The notes: a model not told the origin generated them from the letters alone. Counted from the stretch's first letter, positions 55,095 to 64,000 are shown. The stretch is 64,000 nucleotides of DNA from Eubacterium sp. (GCA_017458975.1 JAFSZK010000053.1:1-64000), one strand, 5' to 3'. Made by a program: numbers and translations.

Positions 55095-58000
55095 ATGAGT
55101 TGTTTTTCAAAAGTGTTTGAAAAAAGTGATGAATTTTTAAGCCTCGGCAGCGCATTGGGGGGTACCTCCGGCGCAGTCGGGGCTGTAGGTCTTGCCGGAG
55201 AAAGCAAGCTCCTTCTTATTCACTCGCTCCAGAAAAGGCTTAAGAAAAGGGCGGTTATAATAACCCCCGACGAGGCGAGCGCAGTTAGGGCTTACGAAAA
55301 CCTTTCGGCGCTTCAGAAGGGCGTTTTGCTCTATCCCAAAAGGGAGTTTACCTTCCTTGAGGTCGAGGGTATAAGCCGTGAGTTTGAACAGCTCAGGCTC
55401 GGCACACTTGCAAATATTATTGAGGGAAATTACAGCGCGGTCGTTGCTTCGGTATCGGCGGCTATCCAGCTTACAATGCCTCCCGAGGAGCTGAAAAAGC
55501 GTACCTTTACGGTTCATACGGGCGATGAAATCGAGCTTGACGATATTGCCCAAAGGCTGGTAAAGGCGGGCTATACGCGCTTTGACGAGGTTGACGGCAC
55601 GGCGCAGTTTGCAATAAGGGGCGGACTTATTGATATTTTCCCGCCCGGCGCTTCCTCTCCGGTAAGAATTGAGCTGTGGGGCGACACGGTGGACTCGATT
55701 GCCCGCTTTGATATTTCAACCCAGAGACGCTCCGAAACAGTCAAGGCGGTTAAGCTTATTCCCTCAACCGAGGTGCTTTTTGATTCCCCCGCCGAACAGG
55801 CGAAGCGAATTGAAGCCCTTGCGAAGGGCCTTGAGGGAAAGGCGACGAGGGCAAGGGAAAAGCTTTATAAGGACGTTGATGTTTTAAAACAGGGAATCAA
55901 TCTTCACTGCAGCGATAAATACCTTCCTCTCGCGTATAAATCAGAGGGGCTTTTCGACTATTGCGACGGGCTTCTTTTTGCGCTTGATACCGCGGGAATA
56001 AAGGATAAATGCAATAACTCGAATAAGCTTATGCTTGAGGAGCTTAAATGGTTTTCAAAGGACGGAATAATATGCGCAGGTATTGATAAATTTCAGCTTA
56101 CCTTTGACGAGCTGTGCGACAAGTATACCTCGCTTAACGCGGTTTATCTTGATTCGCTGCCGAGGGGCAGCTTTGACACTCCCGTAAAGCACCTTTCAAA
56201 TTTCAAAGCCTACGAAATAAACGCCTTCAGCGGTACGGTAAGCCAGCTTAAGGACGAGCTTTTTCCGCTTATTAAAACGAACTGTGCCGTCGCTATTATG
56301 GCGGGCACGGCGAGAGCGGGTAAAGCCCTTGCCGACGATTTAAACGAAAAGGGCGTAAGGGCGTTATTCTTTGAAAAGAGGCCCGCCGAATTTACAAGAG
56401 GAATTGTATCGGTTATATCGGGCTCGCTCAGCTCGGGCTTTCGTCTTGCCGACGAAAAATTTGCGTTGTTCACTCAGGGAAGGGGCGAACAGTCAAGAAA
56501 AAAGCATAAGCGTTTTTCCTCAAAGGACGCGCTTCACTCCCTTGACGAGCTTGAAAAGGGCGACTATATCGTTCATAACGTACACGGTATCGGCGTATTT
56601 CAGGGAATACAGGCGCTCGATATGCAGGGACTTCGCAAGGACTATATTAAAATAGGTTACGCAAAGGGCGATACCCTCTACGTTCCCGTAACCCAGCTTG
56701 ACCTTGTGTCTAAATACATCGGACCTCAGGAGGAAACGAGAGTTAAGATTAACCGCCTCGGCTCGGCTGAGTGGTCAAAAACCAAACAGAGGGTTAAGGC
56801 GAGCGTTCAGGATATGGCAAAGGAGCTCATCGCTCTTTATGCAAAGCGCATAAGCACTAAGGGATATCAGTTCAGCGAGGATACCGATTTACAAAGGGAT
56901 TTCGAGCTTCGCTTTGCCTACGAGGAAACCGAGGATCAGCTGCGCTGTGCCGACGAAATTAAGAGCGATATGGAAAAGCCCTCGCCGATGGACAGACTTC
57001 TTTGCGGTGACGTTGGCTTCGGAAAAACCGAGGTTGCCCTTCGCGCGGCGTTTAAATGTATAGGCGACAGCAAGCAATGCGCTATTCTCGTACCTACAAC
57101 CGTTCTTGCAATGCAGCATTTTGAAACCGCCAAAAGGCGCATGGAAGCCTATCCCGTAAGGATTGAAATGCTTTCGCGCTTTGTGTCCCCCGCAAAACAA
57201 AAAGAGATTTTGCACGATTTGGCGCAGGGACGGGTTGACCTTCTTATCGGAACCCACAGGATTATAAGCAAGGATATTTCCTTTAAGGATTTGGGGCTTC
57301 TTGTTGTTGACGAGGAGCAGCGTTTCGGCGTTGCTCAAAAGGAAAAAATCAAGGAAAAATTCCCGAAGGTGGACGTGCTCACCCTTTCGGCTACTCCTAT
57401 TCCGAGAACGCTTAATATGGCAATGAGCGGTATAAGGGATATGTCGCTTCTTGAGGAGGCTCCCGGAGACCGCCGTCCCGTACAGACCTACGTTATGGAA
57501 TACGATTTCGGTGTTCTTGTTGAGGCAATGGAACGCGAGCTTTCAAGGGGCGGACAGTGTTATTTTCTGCATAATAATATTGATACAATCGACCATACCG
57601 CCCTGCTTATTAAAAAGGCGATTCCCGACGCGCGTATCGGCATTGCCCACGGACGTATGAGCGAGGAGCAGCTCAGCGACGTGTGGGAGGGTCTTATAAG
57701 GGGTGAGATTGATATTCTCGTTTGTACTACTATTATTGAAACGGGAGTCGACGTTCCCAATGTTAATACCCTCATTATTGAGCATTCCGACCGTATGGGA
57801 CTTGCCCAGCTTCACCAGATAAGGGGAAGAGTCGGACGCTCGTCACGGCGCGGCTATGCGTACTTTACCTTTACGAGGGGCTCCTCCCTTTCCGAGATAG
57901 CAACAAAAAGGCTTGAGGCAATAAGGGAATATACCGAATTCGGCTCGGGCTTTAAAATTGCAATGCGCGACCTTGAGATAAGGGGAGCGGGCTCGCTTCT

Positions 58001-58541
58001 CGGAAATAAACAGCACGGTCATATGGAAGCCGTCGGCTACGATATGTACCTTAAACTCCTTGAGGAGGCGGTACAGGAGGAAAAGGGCGAAAGACCCGTC
58101 GATACTCCCGAAAAGGAGTGTCTTATCGACCTTCCCGTAAACGCTACTATTCCCGAGGATTATATTACCTCAATGTCCTCGCGCCTTGCAATGTATAAGG
58201 CGATTGCAAATATTAAAAGCGATAAGGACGCGGGCGACGTTTACGACGAGCTTACCGACCGTTTCGGCACACCTCCCGAGCCCGTTTACGGACTTGTTGA
58301 GATTGCGCTTTTGCGTAATACCGCACTGTCGCTGGGCATAAATGAAATTAAGCAAAACGCGGGCGCGGTTAACTTTTACGTTGACGACGTTAAAATGGAA
58401 TATCTTATTGCGCTTAATGAAAAAATGAGGAACCGCGCAAGCTTCAAGGCGGCAAAGCGCTACTTTATTTCGGTTAAGCTCCTCGGCGAAACGCCCGTCG
58501 AAACCGTAAGAAATACCTTAAATATTTTACAAAACGCATAA
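55095..58541 (+). CDS. mfd: transcription-repair coupling factor Mfd
   Basis: A 1,148-residue ATP-driven translocase that removes RNA polymerase stalled at DNA damage and recruits UvrA. The order is a UvrB-like N-terminal part (EFTFLEVEGISREFEQLRL), then the RNAP-interacting domain (KGDYIVHNVHGIGVF), then RecG-like motors with GDVGFGKTEVA, DEEQRFGV, LSATPIPRT and GRVGRSSRRGYAYF, then the C-terminal TRCF domain. It is full length. The ATG follows AAGGA. Confidence 0.98.
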   Translation: MSCFSKVFEKSDEFLSLGSALGGTSGAVGAVGLAGESKLLLIHSLQKRLKKRAVIITPDEASAVRAYENLSALQKGVLLYPKREFTFLEVEGISREFEQLRLGTLANIIEGNYSAVVASVSAAIQLTMPPEELKKRTFTVHTGDEIELDDIAQRLVKAGYTRFDEVDGTAQFAIRGGLIDIFPPGASSPVRIELWGDTVDSIARFDISTQRRSETVKAVKLIPSTEVLFDSPAEQAKRIEALAKGLEGKATRAREKLYKDVDVLKQGINLHCSDKYLPLAYKSEGLFDYCDGLLFALDTAGIKDKCNNSNKLMLEELKWFSKDGIICAGIDKFQLTFDELCDKYTSLNAVYLDSLPRGSFDTPVKHLSNFKAYEINAFSGTVSQLKDELFPLIKTNCAVAIMAGTARAGKALADDLNEKGVRALFFEKRPAEFTRGIVSVISGSLSSGFRLADEKFALFTQGRGEQSRKKHKRFSSKDALHSLDELEKGDYIVHNVHGIGVFQGIQALDMQGLRKDYIKIGYAKGDTLYVPVTQLDLVSKYIGPQEETRVKINRLGSAEWSKTKQRVKASVQDMAKELIALYAKRISTKGYQFSEDTDLQRDFELRFAYEETEDQLRCADEIKSDMEKPSPMDRLLCGDVGFGKTEVALRAAFKCIGDSKQCAILVPTTVLAMQHFETAKRRMEAYPVRIEMLSRFVSPAKQKEILHDLAQGRVDLLIGTHRIISKDISFKDLGLLVVDEEQRFGVAQKEKIKEKFPKVDVLTLSATPIPRTLNMAMSGIRDMSLLEEAPGDRRPVQTYVMEYDFGVLVEAMERELSRGGQCYFLHNNIDTIDHTALLIKKAIPDARIGIAHGRMSEEQLSDVWEGLIRGEIDILVCTTIIETGVDVPNVNTLIIEHSDRMGLAQLHQIRGRVGRSSRRGYAYFTFTRGSSLSEIATKRLEAIREYTEFGSGFKIAMRDLEIRGAGSLLGNKQHGHMEAVGYDMYLKLLEEAVQEEKGERPVDTPEKECLIDLPVNATIPEDYITSMSSRLAMYKAIANIKSDKDAGDVYDELTDRFGTPPEPVYGLVEIALLRNTALSLGINEIKQNAGAVNFYVDDVKMEYLIALNEKMRNRASFKAAKRYFISVKLLGETPVETVRNTLNILQNA

Positions 58542-58545
58542 TTTT

Positions 58546-58577
58546 AACACTTCGGCACATAATAACGCCGAGGTGTT
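58546..58577 (+). terminator. mfd terminator overlapping the next gene's ribosome site
   Basis: AACACTTCGGC pairs with GCCGAGGTGTT (one G-U pair) around a ten-base loop, followed by AATTT. The 3' arm contains GAGGTG, the ribosome site of the SpoIIQ-like gene that starts at 58583, so transcripts reading through would hide that site in the hairpin. Confidence 0.7.
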
Positions 58578-58582
58578 AATTT

Positions 58583-59281
58583 ATGTCAGAAAGATACTCA
58601 AGAAAAAAGAAAAACGATATGGGAAGACTTAAGGCGATGTTTTCCGTTGTATGCCTTTGTATTATCGCGCTTGCAACGGTAATCTTCTTTTCGGGAAACA
58701 ATTTAAAGAATAACAGCGTAAACGAAAATACGACCCTTAAGGCTACTACCGAGGTAAACAGAGCGGTAACGCTTGAGGAAACCACCGAAGAAACAACTGC
58801 GAAAAAGGCGGCGGTAAAAAGAAAAAAGTCGCCCCCGACGTCGATGAAAGCCGACGGGGAGAACACGCCCTATAAAAGCGATTATACCTATCCTATTAGT
58901 GAAGCTGTCCTTAAGGGCTACAGCGAGGAGCTCGTTTTTGACAAGACAATGGGGGATTACAGAGCCCACGCCGCCGTCGATTTCAAGGGCGCTAAGGGAG
59001 ACGCCGTAAGGGCGGTAAACAAGGGAGTCGTAACCGACGTATACGATGATAATCTTCTCGGCGGAGTTATTGAAATTGACCACGGCGGAAAGCTTACGGC
59101 AAAATACTGTGGAGTTGAAAACGTATGCGTTAATAAGGGTGACAGCGTAAAAAAGGGCGAGAAAATCGCAACCCTCTCGACCGTTCCCTGTGAAAGCGCG
59201 GACGCGTACCATCTTCATTTTGAAACACGTATCGGCGCAAAGCCCGTAAATCCGCTTGACGTAATGAGCAAAAGCGAATAA
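58583..59281 (+). CDS. SpoIIQ-like M23 domain protein
   Basis: A 232-residue protein with one N-terminal membrane helix (about 17-37), a Thr/Glu/Lys-rich spacer (40-95) and a C-terminal M23/LytM domain. YTYPISEAVLKGYSEELVFDKTMGDYRAHAAVDF resembles the start of SpoIIQ domains (long strand, W or Y, then H...D). The zinc ligands His129, Asp133 and HLHF (about 208-211) are all kept, so it may be enzymatically active, as in clostridial SpoIIQ. SpoIIQ makes the forespore-mother cell channel with SpoIIIAH. A vegetative LytM factor is the alternative. Confidence 0.75.
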   Translation: MSERYSRKKKNDMGRLKAMFSVVCLCIIALATVIFFSGNNLKNNSVNENTTLKATTEVNRAVTLEETTEETTAKKAAVKRKKSPPTSMKADGENTPYKSDYTYPISEAVLKGYSEELVFDKTMGDYRAHAAVDFKGAKGDAVRAVNKGVVTDVYDDNLLGGVIEIDHGGKLTAKYCGVENVCVNKGDSVKKGEKIATLSTVPCESADAYHLHFETRIGAKPVNPLDVMSKSE

Positions 59282-59319
59282 TAACAGTTGAAAATTGATA
59301 ATTGACAATTGACAATTAT

Positions 59320-59340
59320 GGGCGGGCTCTGCCCGCACCC
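59320..59340 (+). repeat. dispersed REP-like repeat, copy 2
   Basis: The same GC-rich inverted core as at 49826, preceded by an AATTGACAATT-type run at 59293-59318 instead of AATTAC units. Both copies lie in intergenic regions. Confidence 0.6.
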
Positions 59341-59366
59341 GAAAATCATCCGTTATCCATTGTCCA

Positions 59367-59396
59367 TTGACAGTTCAGCTCAGACTCTGTTATAAT
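59367..59396 (+). promoter_or_regulatory. promoter of the serine hydrolase gene
   Basis: TTGACA at 59367-59372, an 18-base spacer, then TATAAT at 59391-59396, the strongest consensus promoter in the window. Confidence 0.75.
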
Positions 59397-59416
59397 TAAA
59401 CTATCTTAATTATAAC
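59389..59416 (+). promoter_or_regulatory. perfect inverted repeat over the -10 box
   Basis: GTTATAATTAA and TTAATTATAAC are perfect 11-base inverted copies with a six-base spacer. They overlap the -10 element and the transcription start of the serine hydrolase promoter, a classic operator position for a dimeric repressor. No repressor gene is adjacent. Confidence 0.55.
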
Positions 59417-59428
59417 GGAAGTGATACT

Positions 59429-61000
59429 ATGAAGAACACTCTTGAAAGAGGCTCCTGCTCCGAAAACGGAATTAACCCGAGAGCGGTATATAACTTTATT
59501 GAGAGAAATGAAAAGGAAAAGCTCGGCGTTGACTCCTTTATGCTTTTAAAGGGCGGAAAGGTCGTTGCCGAGGGATATTATAATCCTTATACAAATAAGA
59601 CTCCCCACGTTGAGTTTTCGCTTTCAAAGTCGATGAGCGCAACCGCGCTCGGCTTTGCCCTTGACGAGGGGAAGGTTTCCCTTGACGACTCAATTTGCAA
59701 ATACTTCCCCGAATACGGAAAGCTTTGGTCAAACAAAAGAATTACCGTGCGCCACCTTGTAACGATGACCGCCGGTAAGATGATAGGTATGGCGACCGCA
59801 AGACATAAGGAGGACTGGATTAAAATCTTTTTTGACACTCCTCCGATTGCGCCGCCCGGAAAGCTCTTCCTTTATGTAAACGATAATTTCTATCTTATCT
59901 CAGCCATTATAAGCCGAGTTTACGGCGTAACCCTCGTGGACTTTTTAGAGCCGAGACTCTTTAAGCCCCTCGGTATTGAAAAGCCGTTCTGGGAGATTGA
60001 TTCCTTCGGCTATGCGGCAGGCGGCTGGGGACTGTATATGCCTATTGAGGATTTGGCAAAAATTATGCGCTGTTATTCTCAGATGGGTAAGTGGAACGGA
60101 AAACAGGTTATTCCCGAAAAGTGGATTGAGGAAGCAACTAAATTCCAGACAAAAACCGTAAAGCACGGACAGCCCGACGTAGCGCAGGGATACGGCTACG
60201 GTATATGGATGACCTCAATTCCGAACGCGTACCGCTTTTACGGACTTTACGGTCAGCTCGGCTACGTATTTAAGGACAGGGATACCGTCCTTGTCGTTAA
60301 CAGCGGTATCTCAAAGGATATGTATCTTGCCGCGGCGATAAACGATATGTGTAAAACCCTCTGGGATACTCCCGAGGAGGCATTTGAAACTAAGCTTAAG
60401 GATAAGCTTTCAAGGCTCGGCGATAAGGATATTCTTGATAAAAAGGAAAGAAATACCGCTCTTGAAAGAAAGTACAGCCAAAAGCCGCTTAAAACCCGGT
60501 CGGGTACCTTCGCTTCAATGCTTCCCGCAACGATGAGCGCCGTTTTTGACGAAAGAGTCGGACATATCGACCGCTTTATTCTTGACCTTAAGGATAACGG
60601 CGAGCTGTGGCTTATGTGGAAGGAGGGCGAATTTGTTAACGAGGTTAAGCTCGGCATGGACGGAAAATATGCCGAAACGCCAATTGAATTCGGCCAGCTT
60701 AAAATGCACGCCTGCACCAAAGCAGCGTGGCTCAACCCCAACGTATTAAGAGTTATTATAAGAATTAAAGAGGCGTGCGTTGCAAGACAGCTCGATTTTG
60801 ATTTTTCAAACGAAAAGCATATAAGAATTACAAACAATTCGATACCCGACCTTCCGAACCTTGCCGCGCACTATGTTGACTTTTCGGGTATTCCGCTTAC
60901 TAACGCGCTTGACAGCGCAATAGTAAAATACATCGCGCCCGCCGTGCTTGCCTACGGAGAGCCGACGTTCAGAGTTAAGAAGATAAAGAGAATATTTTAG
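59429..61000 (+). CDS. serine hydrolase, beta-lactamase/class C esterase fold
   Basis: A 523-residue cytoplasmic-looking serine hydrolase. SLSK at residues 64-67 is the SxxK nucleophile motif, YVN (about 150) the second motif, and a YGLYGQLG stretch near 275 takes the place of the KTG/HTG triad. The last 170 residues form an extra beta domain. Related proteins are esterases or peptidases rather than beta-lactamases, and no signal peptide is present. GGAAGTGA precedes the ATG. Confidence 0.85.
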   Translation: MKNTLERGSCSENGINPRAVYNFIERNEKEKLGVDSFMLLKGGKVVAEGYYNPYTNKTPHVEFSLSKSMSATALGFALDEGKVSLDDSICKYFPEYGKLWSNKRITVRHLVTMTAGKMIGMATARHKEDWIKIFFDTPPIAPPGKLFLYVNDNFYLISAIISRVYGVTLVDFLEPRLFKPLGIEKPFWEIDSFGYAAGGWGLYMPIEDLAKIMRCYSQMGKWNGKQVIPEKWIEEATKFQTKTVKHGQPDVAQGYGYGIWMTSIPNAYRFYGLYGQLGYVFKDRDTVLVVNSGISKDMYLAAAINDMCKTLWDTPEEAFETKLKDKLSRLGDKDILDKKERNTALERKYSQKPLKTRSGTFASMLPATMSAVFDERVGHIDRFILDLKDNGELWLMWKEGEFVNEVKLGMDGKYAETPIEFGQLKMHACTKAAWLNPNVLRVIIRIKEACVARQLDFDFSNEKHIRITNNSIPDLPNLAAHYVDFSGIPLTNALDSAIVKYIAPAVLAYGEPTFRVKKIKRIF

Positions 61001-61030
61001 TTATCCTACGACGGATATCGGATAACGGTA

Positions 61031-61056
61031 AGAGGGCGCGAGCGCCCTCTTTTTTG
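61031..61056 (+). terminator. terminator of the serine hydrolase gene
   Basis: AGAGGGCGC/GCGCCCTCT with a two-base centre, then TTTTTTG. Confidence 0.88.
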
Positions 61057-61179
61057 TTAATGCCGAACAATTACGACCTCCTTTGTGTCCTGAAAATTGT
61101 ACTATGAATCACTTGTTATTTACTTTGATATTCAGGGGTGATATAGTGGAATTAAAGAAAGCAAAAAGGAGGCTTTATT

Positions 61180-61731
61180 ATGAAAAAAATATTCTTTGAT
61201 ATGGACGGCGTGCTTGCCGAATACAGAAAGAACTGTACCGAGGAGGATATGAAAAAGAAGGGCTACTTTTATTCCCTCGAGCCCGAAAAAAATATGATTG
61301 AGGCGCTTAATATGCTTCTTGAAAACGGTGAGGAGCTCGGGGTCGGAGTCTGCGTTCTTACAAAGGTTTATCCAAGTGAGTTCAAATATTCCGTTCGCGA
61401 AAAGCTTGAGTGGCGCGATAAGTATCTTCCCGAGCTTTTTGACAGCGAGTTCGTTATGGTAAACGGCGACGAGGAGGAAAAGAGCGATGTCGTTAAGGCT
61501 CTGATAGGCGCGGGTCTTGACGAAAACTATATTCTTATTGACGACTATAATCCGAACCTTGCCGAATGGCGGAATGCGGGCGGAGAGGTTATAAAGTTTG
61601 TAAACAAGATTAACGACTCAAAGCGTTCCTTCGTAGGCAAGCGCATTAATTACAAAATGAGCCCCGAGGAATTATATCTTTCAATTCTTGCCTTTGCGGG
61701 TATTATCGTAGGCGAAAAGGCGGTTGCGTAA
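61180..61731 (+). CDS. HAD-family 5'-nucleotidase-like phosphatase
   Basis: A 183-residue HAD hydrolase. Motif I is DMDGV (Asp7, Asp9), motif II is in CVLTK, and the acidic motif IV is LIDDYNPNL. The layout resembles 5'(3')-deoxyribonucleotidases (NT5C family). It removes phosphate from a small metabolite. AAGGAGG precedes the ATG. A promoter for the next gene separates it from the methyltransferase. Confidence 0.82.
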   Translation: MKKIFFDMDGVLAEYRKNCTEEDMKKKGYFYSLEPEKNMIEALNMLLENGEELGVGVCVLTKVYPSEFKYSVREKLEWRDKYLPELFDSEFVMVNGDEEEKSDVVKALIGAGLDENYILIDDYNPNLAEWRNAGGEVIKFVNKINDSKRSFVGKRINYKMSPEELYLSILAFAGIIVGEKAVA

Positions 61732-61745
61732 AAATTTGTTGAAGA

Positions 61746-61774
61746 TTGCCTCACATTATGGTATTCTATATAAT
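61746..61774 (+). promoter_or_regulatory. promoter of the methyltransferase gene
   Basis: TTGCCT at 61746-61751, a 17-base spacer, then TATAAT at 61769-61774, 26 bases before the ATG. Confidence 0.6.
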
Positions 61775-61799
61775 ATAATGTTTAAGAGAGGTATTTTTA

Positions 61800-62945
61800 A
61801 TGCAGGTTTACGAGCAGGTTGAAAACTATATGAAGCTCATCGGGCTTAAATACATAAAAAACGCTAACGACTTTGTTGCGGGTCTTGCCTACAGAACCGA
61901 CAGGGCTTACGCCAAGGAAATGGCTGAGGAGCTCAATTCAAGAGCCGAGGGAGCGCCCCACGACAACACAGGCTTTTACGAGCTTAAAAACCGCACCCTT
62001 GACGGCTCGCTCTACGTTTCCGCCGCGTTTGACGGAGGAGTGTTCCGCCACATCGGAAATATTATTATGGATGAAAAGGAGCTTTTCTGCGGCGACGTTC
62101 TCGACCTTTGCTGCGACTGCGGTATCGTTACCTGCTTTATGGCGCAGACCTATCCCGAAACTAATTTTGTCGGAGTTGATATTAACGAGAGTGCGGTTAA
62201 TAACGCAAGAGAGCTTGCTAAAAGGCTCGGAATAACGAACGCCGAATTTATCTGCGCCGACGTTTACGAAATGGAGCTTAACAAGAGATTTGCGCTTGTA
62301 ACCTCGTTCAGAAGTCTGCTCGACGCAGCTGAGGCGCAGACCAAGGGACTTAACTTTATCGGCTACAGACCCGAAAGGGAGGAAACCTATAAAAAGGCGT
62401 TCGCCCCGTTTGCCCTTGCCGTTGACAAACATCTTGACGAGGACGGAAGCGTTTTAAGCGTTGAAAGATATACCGCCGAATACGGATGGCTCGGCTGGAT
62501 GCAGGCCCTTGAGGAAAAAGGAATATACGCTCAGGAAAAAGGCGGACTTATGAGAGCCCAGGACCTTTCCTCGGTTAAGGAGTATTCCGTAACCTTTGCA
62601 AAAAGAGGCGAAAAGACCGACAGTCTTGAAGTGTTTAACTCGCTTCTCTCAAAGGATTTCAAATCGGGAACAGGTTACGACGGCGGTATGGCTGAATTTG
62701 CCCTTTACTACGACAGTGTGGGCGAAATAGAATTTTGCGACGTGCTTAAAAACGGACGTATGATTCACCAGTTTGCCTTTGCCGAAAACGAAAAGGGAAA
62801 GGGTATTTATTACGACGCGTCGAATAACGACAGAAAGATTAAATACTTCAATATGAAAAAAGAAGAAAAAATGCGCAAGGATTTTGAGGATAAGCTGGCG
62901 CTGTATGATACGGAAATATATGAAATTAAGCGCTATAAAAAATAA
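61800..62945 (+). CDS. class I SAM-dependent methyltransferase
   Basis: A 381-residue protein with a Rossmann methyltransferase core at about 95-185: motif I DVLDLCCDCGIVTC, motif II FVGVDINES and motif III ICADVYEM. A C-terminal half of about 190 residues is mixed alpha/beta with no family I can name. The motif I glycine pattern is weakened (CCDCG instead of GxGxG). The substrate is unknown. GAGGT precedes the ATG. Confidence 0.75.
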   Translation: MQVYEQVENYMKLIGLKYIKNANDFVAGLAYRTDRAYAKEMAEELNSRAEGAPHDNTGFYELKNRTLDGSLYVSAAFDGGVFRHIGNIIMDEKELFCGDVLDLCCDCGIVTCFMAQTYPETNFVGVDINESAVNNARELAKRLGITNAEFICADVYEMELNKRFALVTSFRSLLDAAEAQTKGLNFIGYRPEREETYKKAFAPFALAVDKHLDEDGSVLSVERYTAEYGWLGWMQALEEKGIYAQEKGGLMRAQDLSSVKEYSVTFAKRGEKTDSLEVFNSLLSKDFKSGTGYDGGMAEFALYYDSVGEIEFCDVLKNGRMIHQFAFAENEKGKGIYYDASNNDRKIKYFNMKKEEKMRKDFEDKLALYDTEIYEIKRYKK

Positions 62946-63064
62946 AATTCCGCAAAATTCGTCAATATGACGGTATTTTACCCTGTTTTCTCGTTAAAAT
63001 ATACAAATTGTAATAATTCTTTTTGTAAAATGTTTACAAAAAATTCAAATTTGAAAAAAAACTA

Positions 63065-63093
63065 TTGAAATTTCGGCATTATGTTGCTATAAT
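63065..63093 (+). promoter_or_regulatory. promoter of the Tad prepilin peptidase/Flp locus
   Basis: TTGAAA at 63065-63070, a 17-base spacer, then TATAAT at 63088-63093. It leaves a leader of about 60 bases before the ATG. Confidence 0.65.
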
Positions 63094-63152
63094 TCAATTG
63101 TAATCAAATAATAATAAGTAAAATTGTCTAAAATTTTACGATAGGAGCACTT

Positions 63153-63836
63153 ATGAGTGAAACAATAATCAAAGCTCTTATCGCCATAGTTTATGGTATA
63201 ATTTTAGGAATTGTTACAGTTCCTCTTTCGAAGAAGCTGGCGTCCTCAAGAACCGAGGACCCCGGAGTTCTCGCTCCGCTGAATAAAGCATATATTAAAG
63301 CGGGAGCGGTTATATTAGGTATCGGCGCTTCCCTCGGCCTGATGTTTACGGCTAAGGACTACGCGCTGCTGATAAGAAATTTGGCGTTTCTTATCCCGAT
63401 TTTCGCGTTGAGCTTTGTTGACGCATATGTAAGAAAAATACCTAATTCGTGTCTGCTTTCAATCATGATAGGCCAGGTTGTCTATATAATATATAATTGT
63501 ATAACGACAAAATCACCCGACATTATACCAAAGGTAGTATTCGGATTTATATTCGGAATGGGAGTTTGCTTAATCCCCGGCATTCTTAAAATTCCGATGG
63601 GAGCCGGAGATATTAAGTATAGCGCGGTGATAGGCTTTACGCTTTACCTGCTGGGTTATTTTGAGTCAATGGTTATTATGGCAATATTAATTGCTTTAAC
63701 CTATCTCTATTTAAAACTCACAAAAAAAGGCGGTATGAAGACCTTGCTCCCGATGGGGCCCTTCCTTTCGGTCGGCGTTGTAATTTCAATGTGCGTCCCG
63801 CTCGGAAGTTTTATAGGTCAATCTAAATTGTTTTAA
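63153..63836 (+). CDS. type IV prepilin peptidase (A24, TadV/CpaA-like)
   Basis: A 227-residue membrane aspartyl protease with about seven helices. The catalytic pair is Asp90 in SFVDAYVRKIPN and Asp153 in GAGDIK (GxGD motif). No N-methylase domain is present, which fits the short TadV/CpaA group that trims Flp pilins. The Flp pilin gene follows after 54 bases. AGGAG precedes the ATG. Confidence 0.88.
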   Translation: MSETIIKALIAIVYGIILGIVTVPLSKKLASSRTEDPGVLAPLNKAYIKAGAVILGIGASLGLMFTAKDYALLIRNLAFLIPIFALSFVDAYVRKIPNSCLLSIMIGQVVYIIYNCITTKSPDIIPKVVFGFIFGMGVCLIPGILKIPMGAGDIKYSAVIGFTLYLLGYFESMVIMAILIALTYLYLKLTKKGGMKTLLPMGPFLSVGVVISMCVPLGSFIGQSKLF

Positions 63837-63890
63837 TGGTGTAGACTTTTATATACCTTTAAATAAAAATTTTATAAGGAGGAAAAAGTA

Positions 63891-64000
63891 ATGACATTTT
63901 TAAGAAATGAAGATGGACAGGGCATGATCGAGTACGCTCTCATCATCGGCCTCATCGCTATCGTAGCTATTGTTGCACTTGTTCTTCTTGGTCCCAAAAT
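63891..64000 (+). CDS. Flp/Fap-type pilin, 5' part
   Basis: The open frame runs off the window. It begins MTFLRNEDGQGMIEYALIIG, a class III signal: a short charged leader, a G|MIEYAL-like processing site and one long hydrophobic helix, as in Tad/Flp pilins. AAGGAGG lies seven bases before the ATG. The rest of the Tad genes probably follows outside the window. Confidence 0.9.
   Translation, partial: MTFLRNEDGQGMIEYALIIGLIAIVAIVALVLLGPK

Noticed and set aside
59429..61000. True class C beta-lactamase
   Set aside because: No signal peptide, an extra C-terminal domain and a non-standard third motif speak for an esterase-type relative.

Overview
The window looks like a chromosomal segment of a Gram-positive, low-to-mid GC anaerobe of the class Clostridia, most likely an Oscillospiraceae/Ruminococcus-type gut bacterium. 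This rests on strong AGGAGG-type ribosome sites, a rubredoxin, a FeoA-FeoB fusion, a SpoIIQ-like M23 protein, a spoVAD remnant, dockerin and cohesin modules, BspA-type leucine-rich repeats and the start of a Tad/Flp pilus locus. The genus is an inference and no 16S gene is present.

Layout. 1-16.4 kb is ordinary chromosome: a decayed spoVAD 3' end, a reductase/oxidoreductase cluster, an orphan L-fucose isomerase, an iron and metal transport operon (feoAB fusion, CDF, alpha/beta hydrolase), a polytopic membrane protein, a CysK-like enzyme, rubredoxin, a Mbeg1-like lipase, RadC and an AlkD-type glycosylase. A tRNA-Gln(CTG) at 16.4 kb is followed by a visibly A+T-richer island (about 16.5-22.8 kb). 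The island holds a type II restriction-modification pair (C5 methyltransferase plus a PD-(D/E)XK nuclease), then a second C5 methyltransferase immediately followed by a GHKL ATPase joined through a coiled coil to a TIR-like domain. A small convergent ORF and an integrase remnant lie at its far end.

22.8-45.8 kb is a cell-surface region. It carries BspA-like LRR proteins, a three-gene signalling operon (zinc-ribbon/TM/LRR protein, XRE-type regulator, divergent Ser/Thr kinase), and four consecutive large secreted proteins bearing dockerin and cohesin modules (LRR-cohesin-dockerin, M23 peptidase-dockerin, cohesin-fn3, membrane-anchored cohesin). These could dock to one another on the surface; no glycoside hydrolase with a dockerin is present. 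A CPBP protease, a geranylgeranyl-reductase-like flavoprotein and an NlpC/P60 secreted hydrolase follow.

45.8-64 kb is mostly housekeeping: secA, a sugar-phosphate transferase, a GH2 beta-galactosidase, a radical SAM/SPASM-like protein, pth-mfd-spoIIQ-like, a serine hydrolase, a HAD phosphatase and a methyltransferase. The window ends at the start of a Tad pilus locus (prepilin peptidase and Flp pilin). The two places most worth a second look are the MTase/GHKL-TIR pair and the non-cellulosomal cohesin-dockerin surface cluster.
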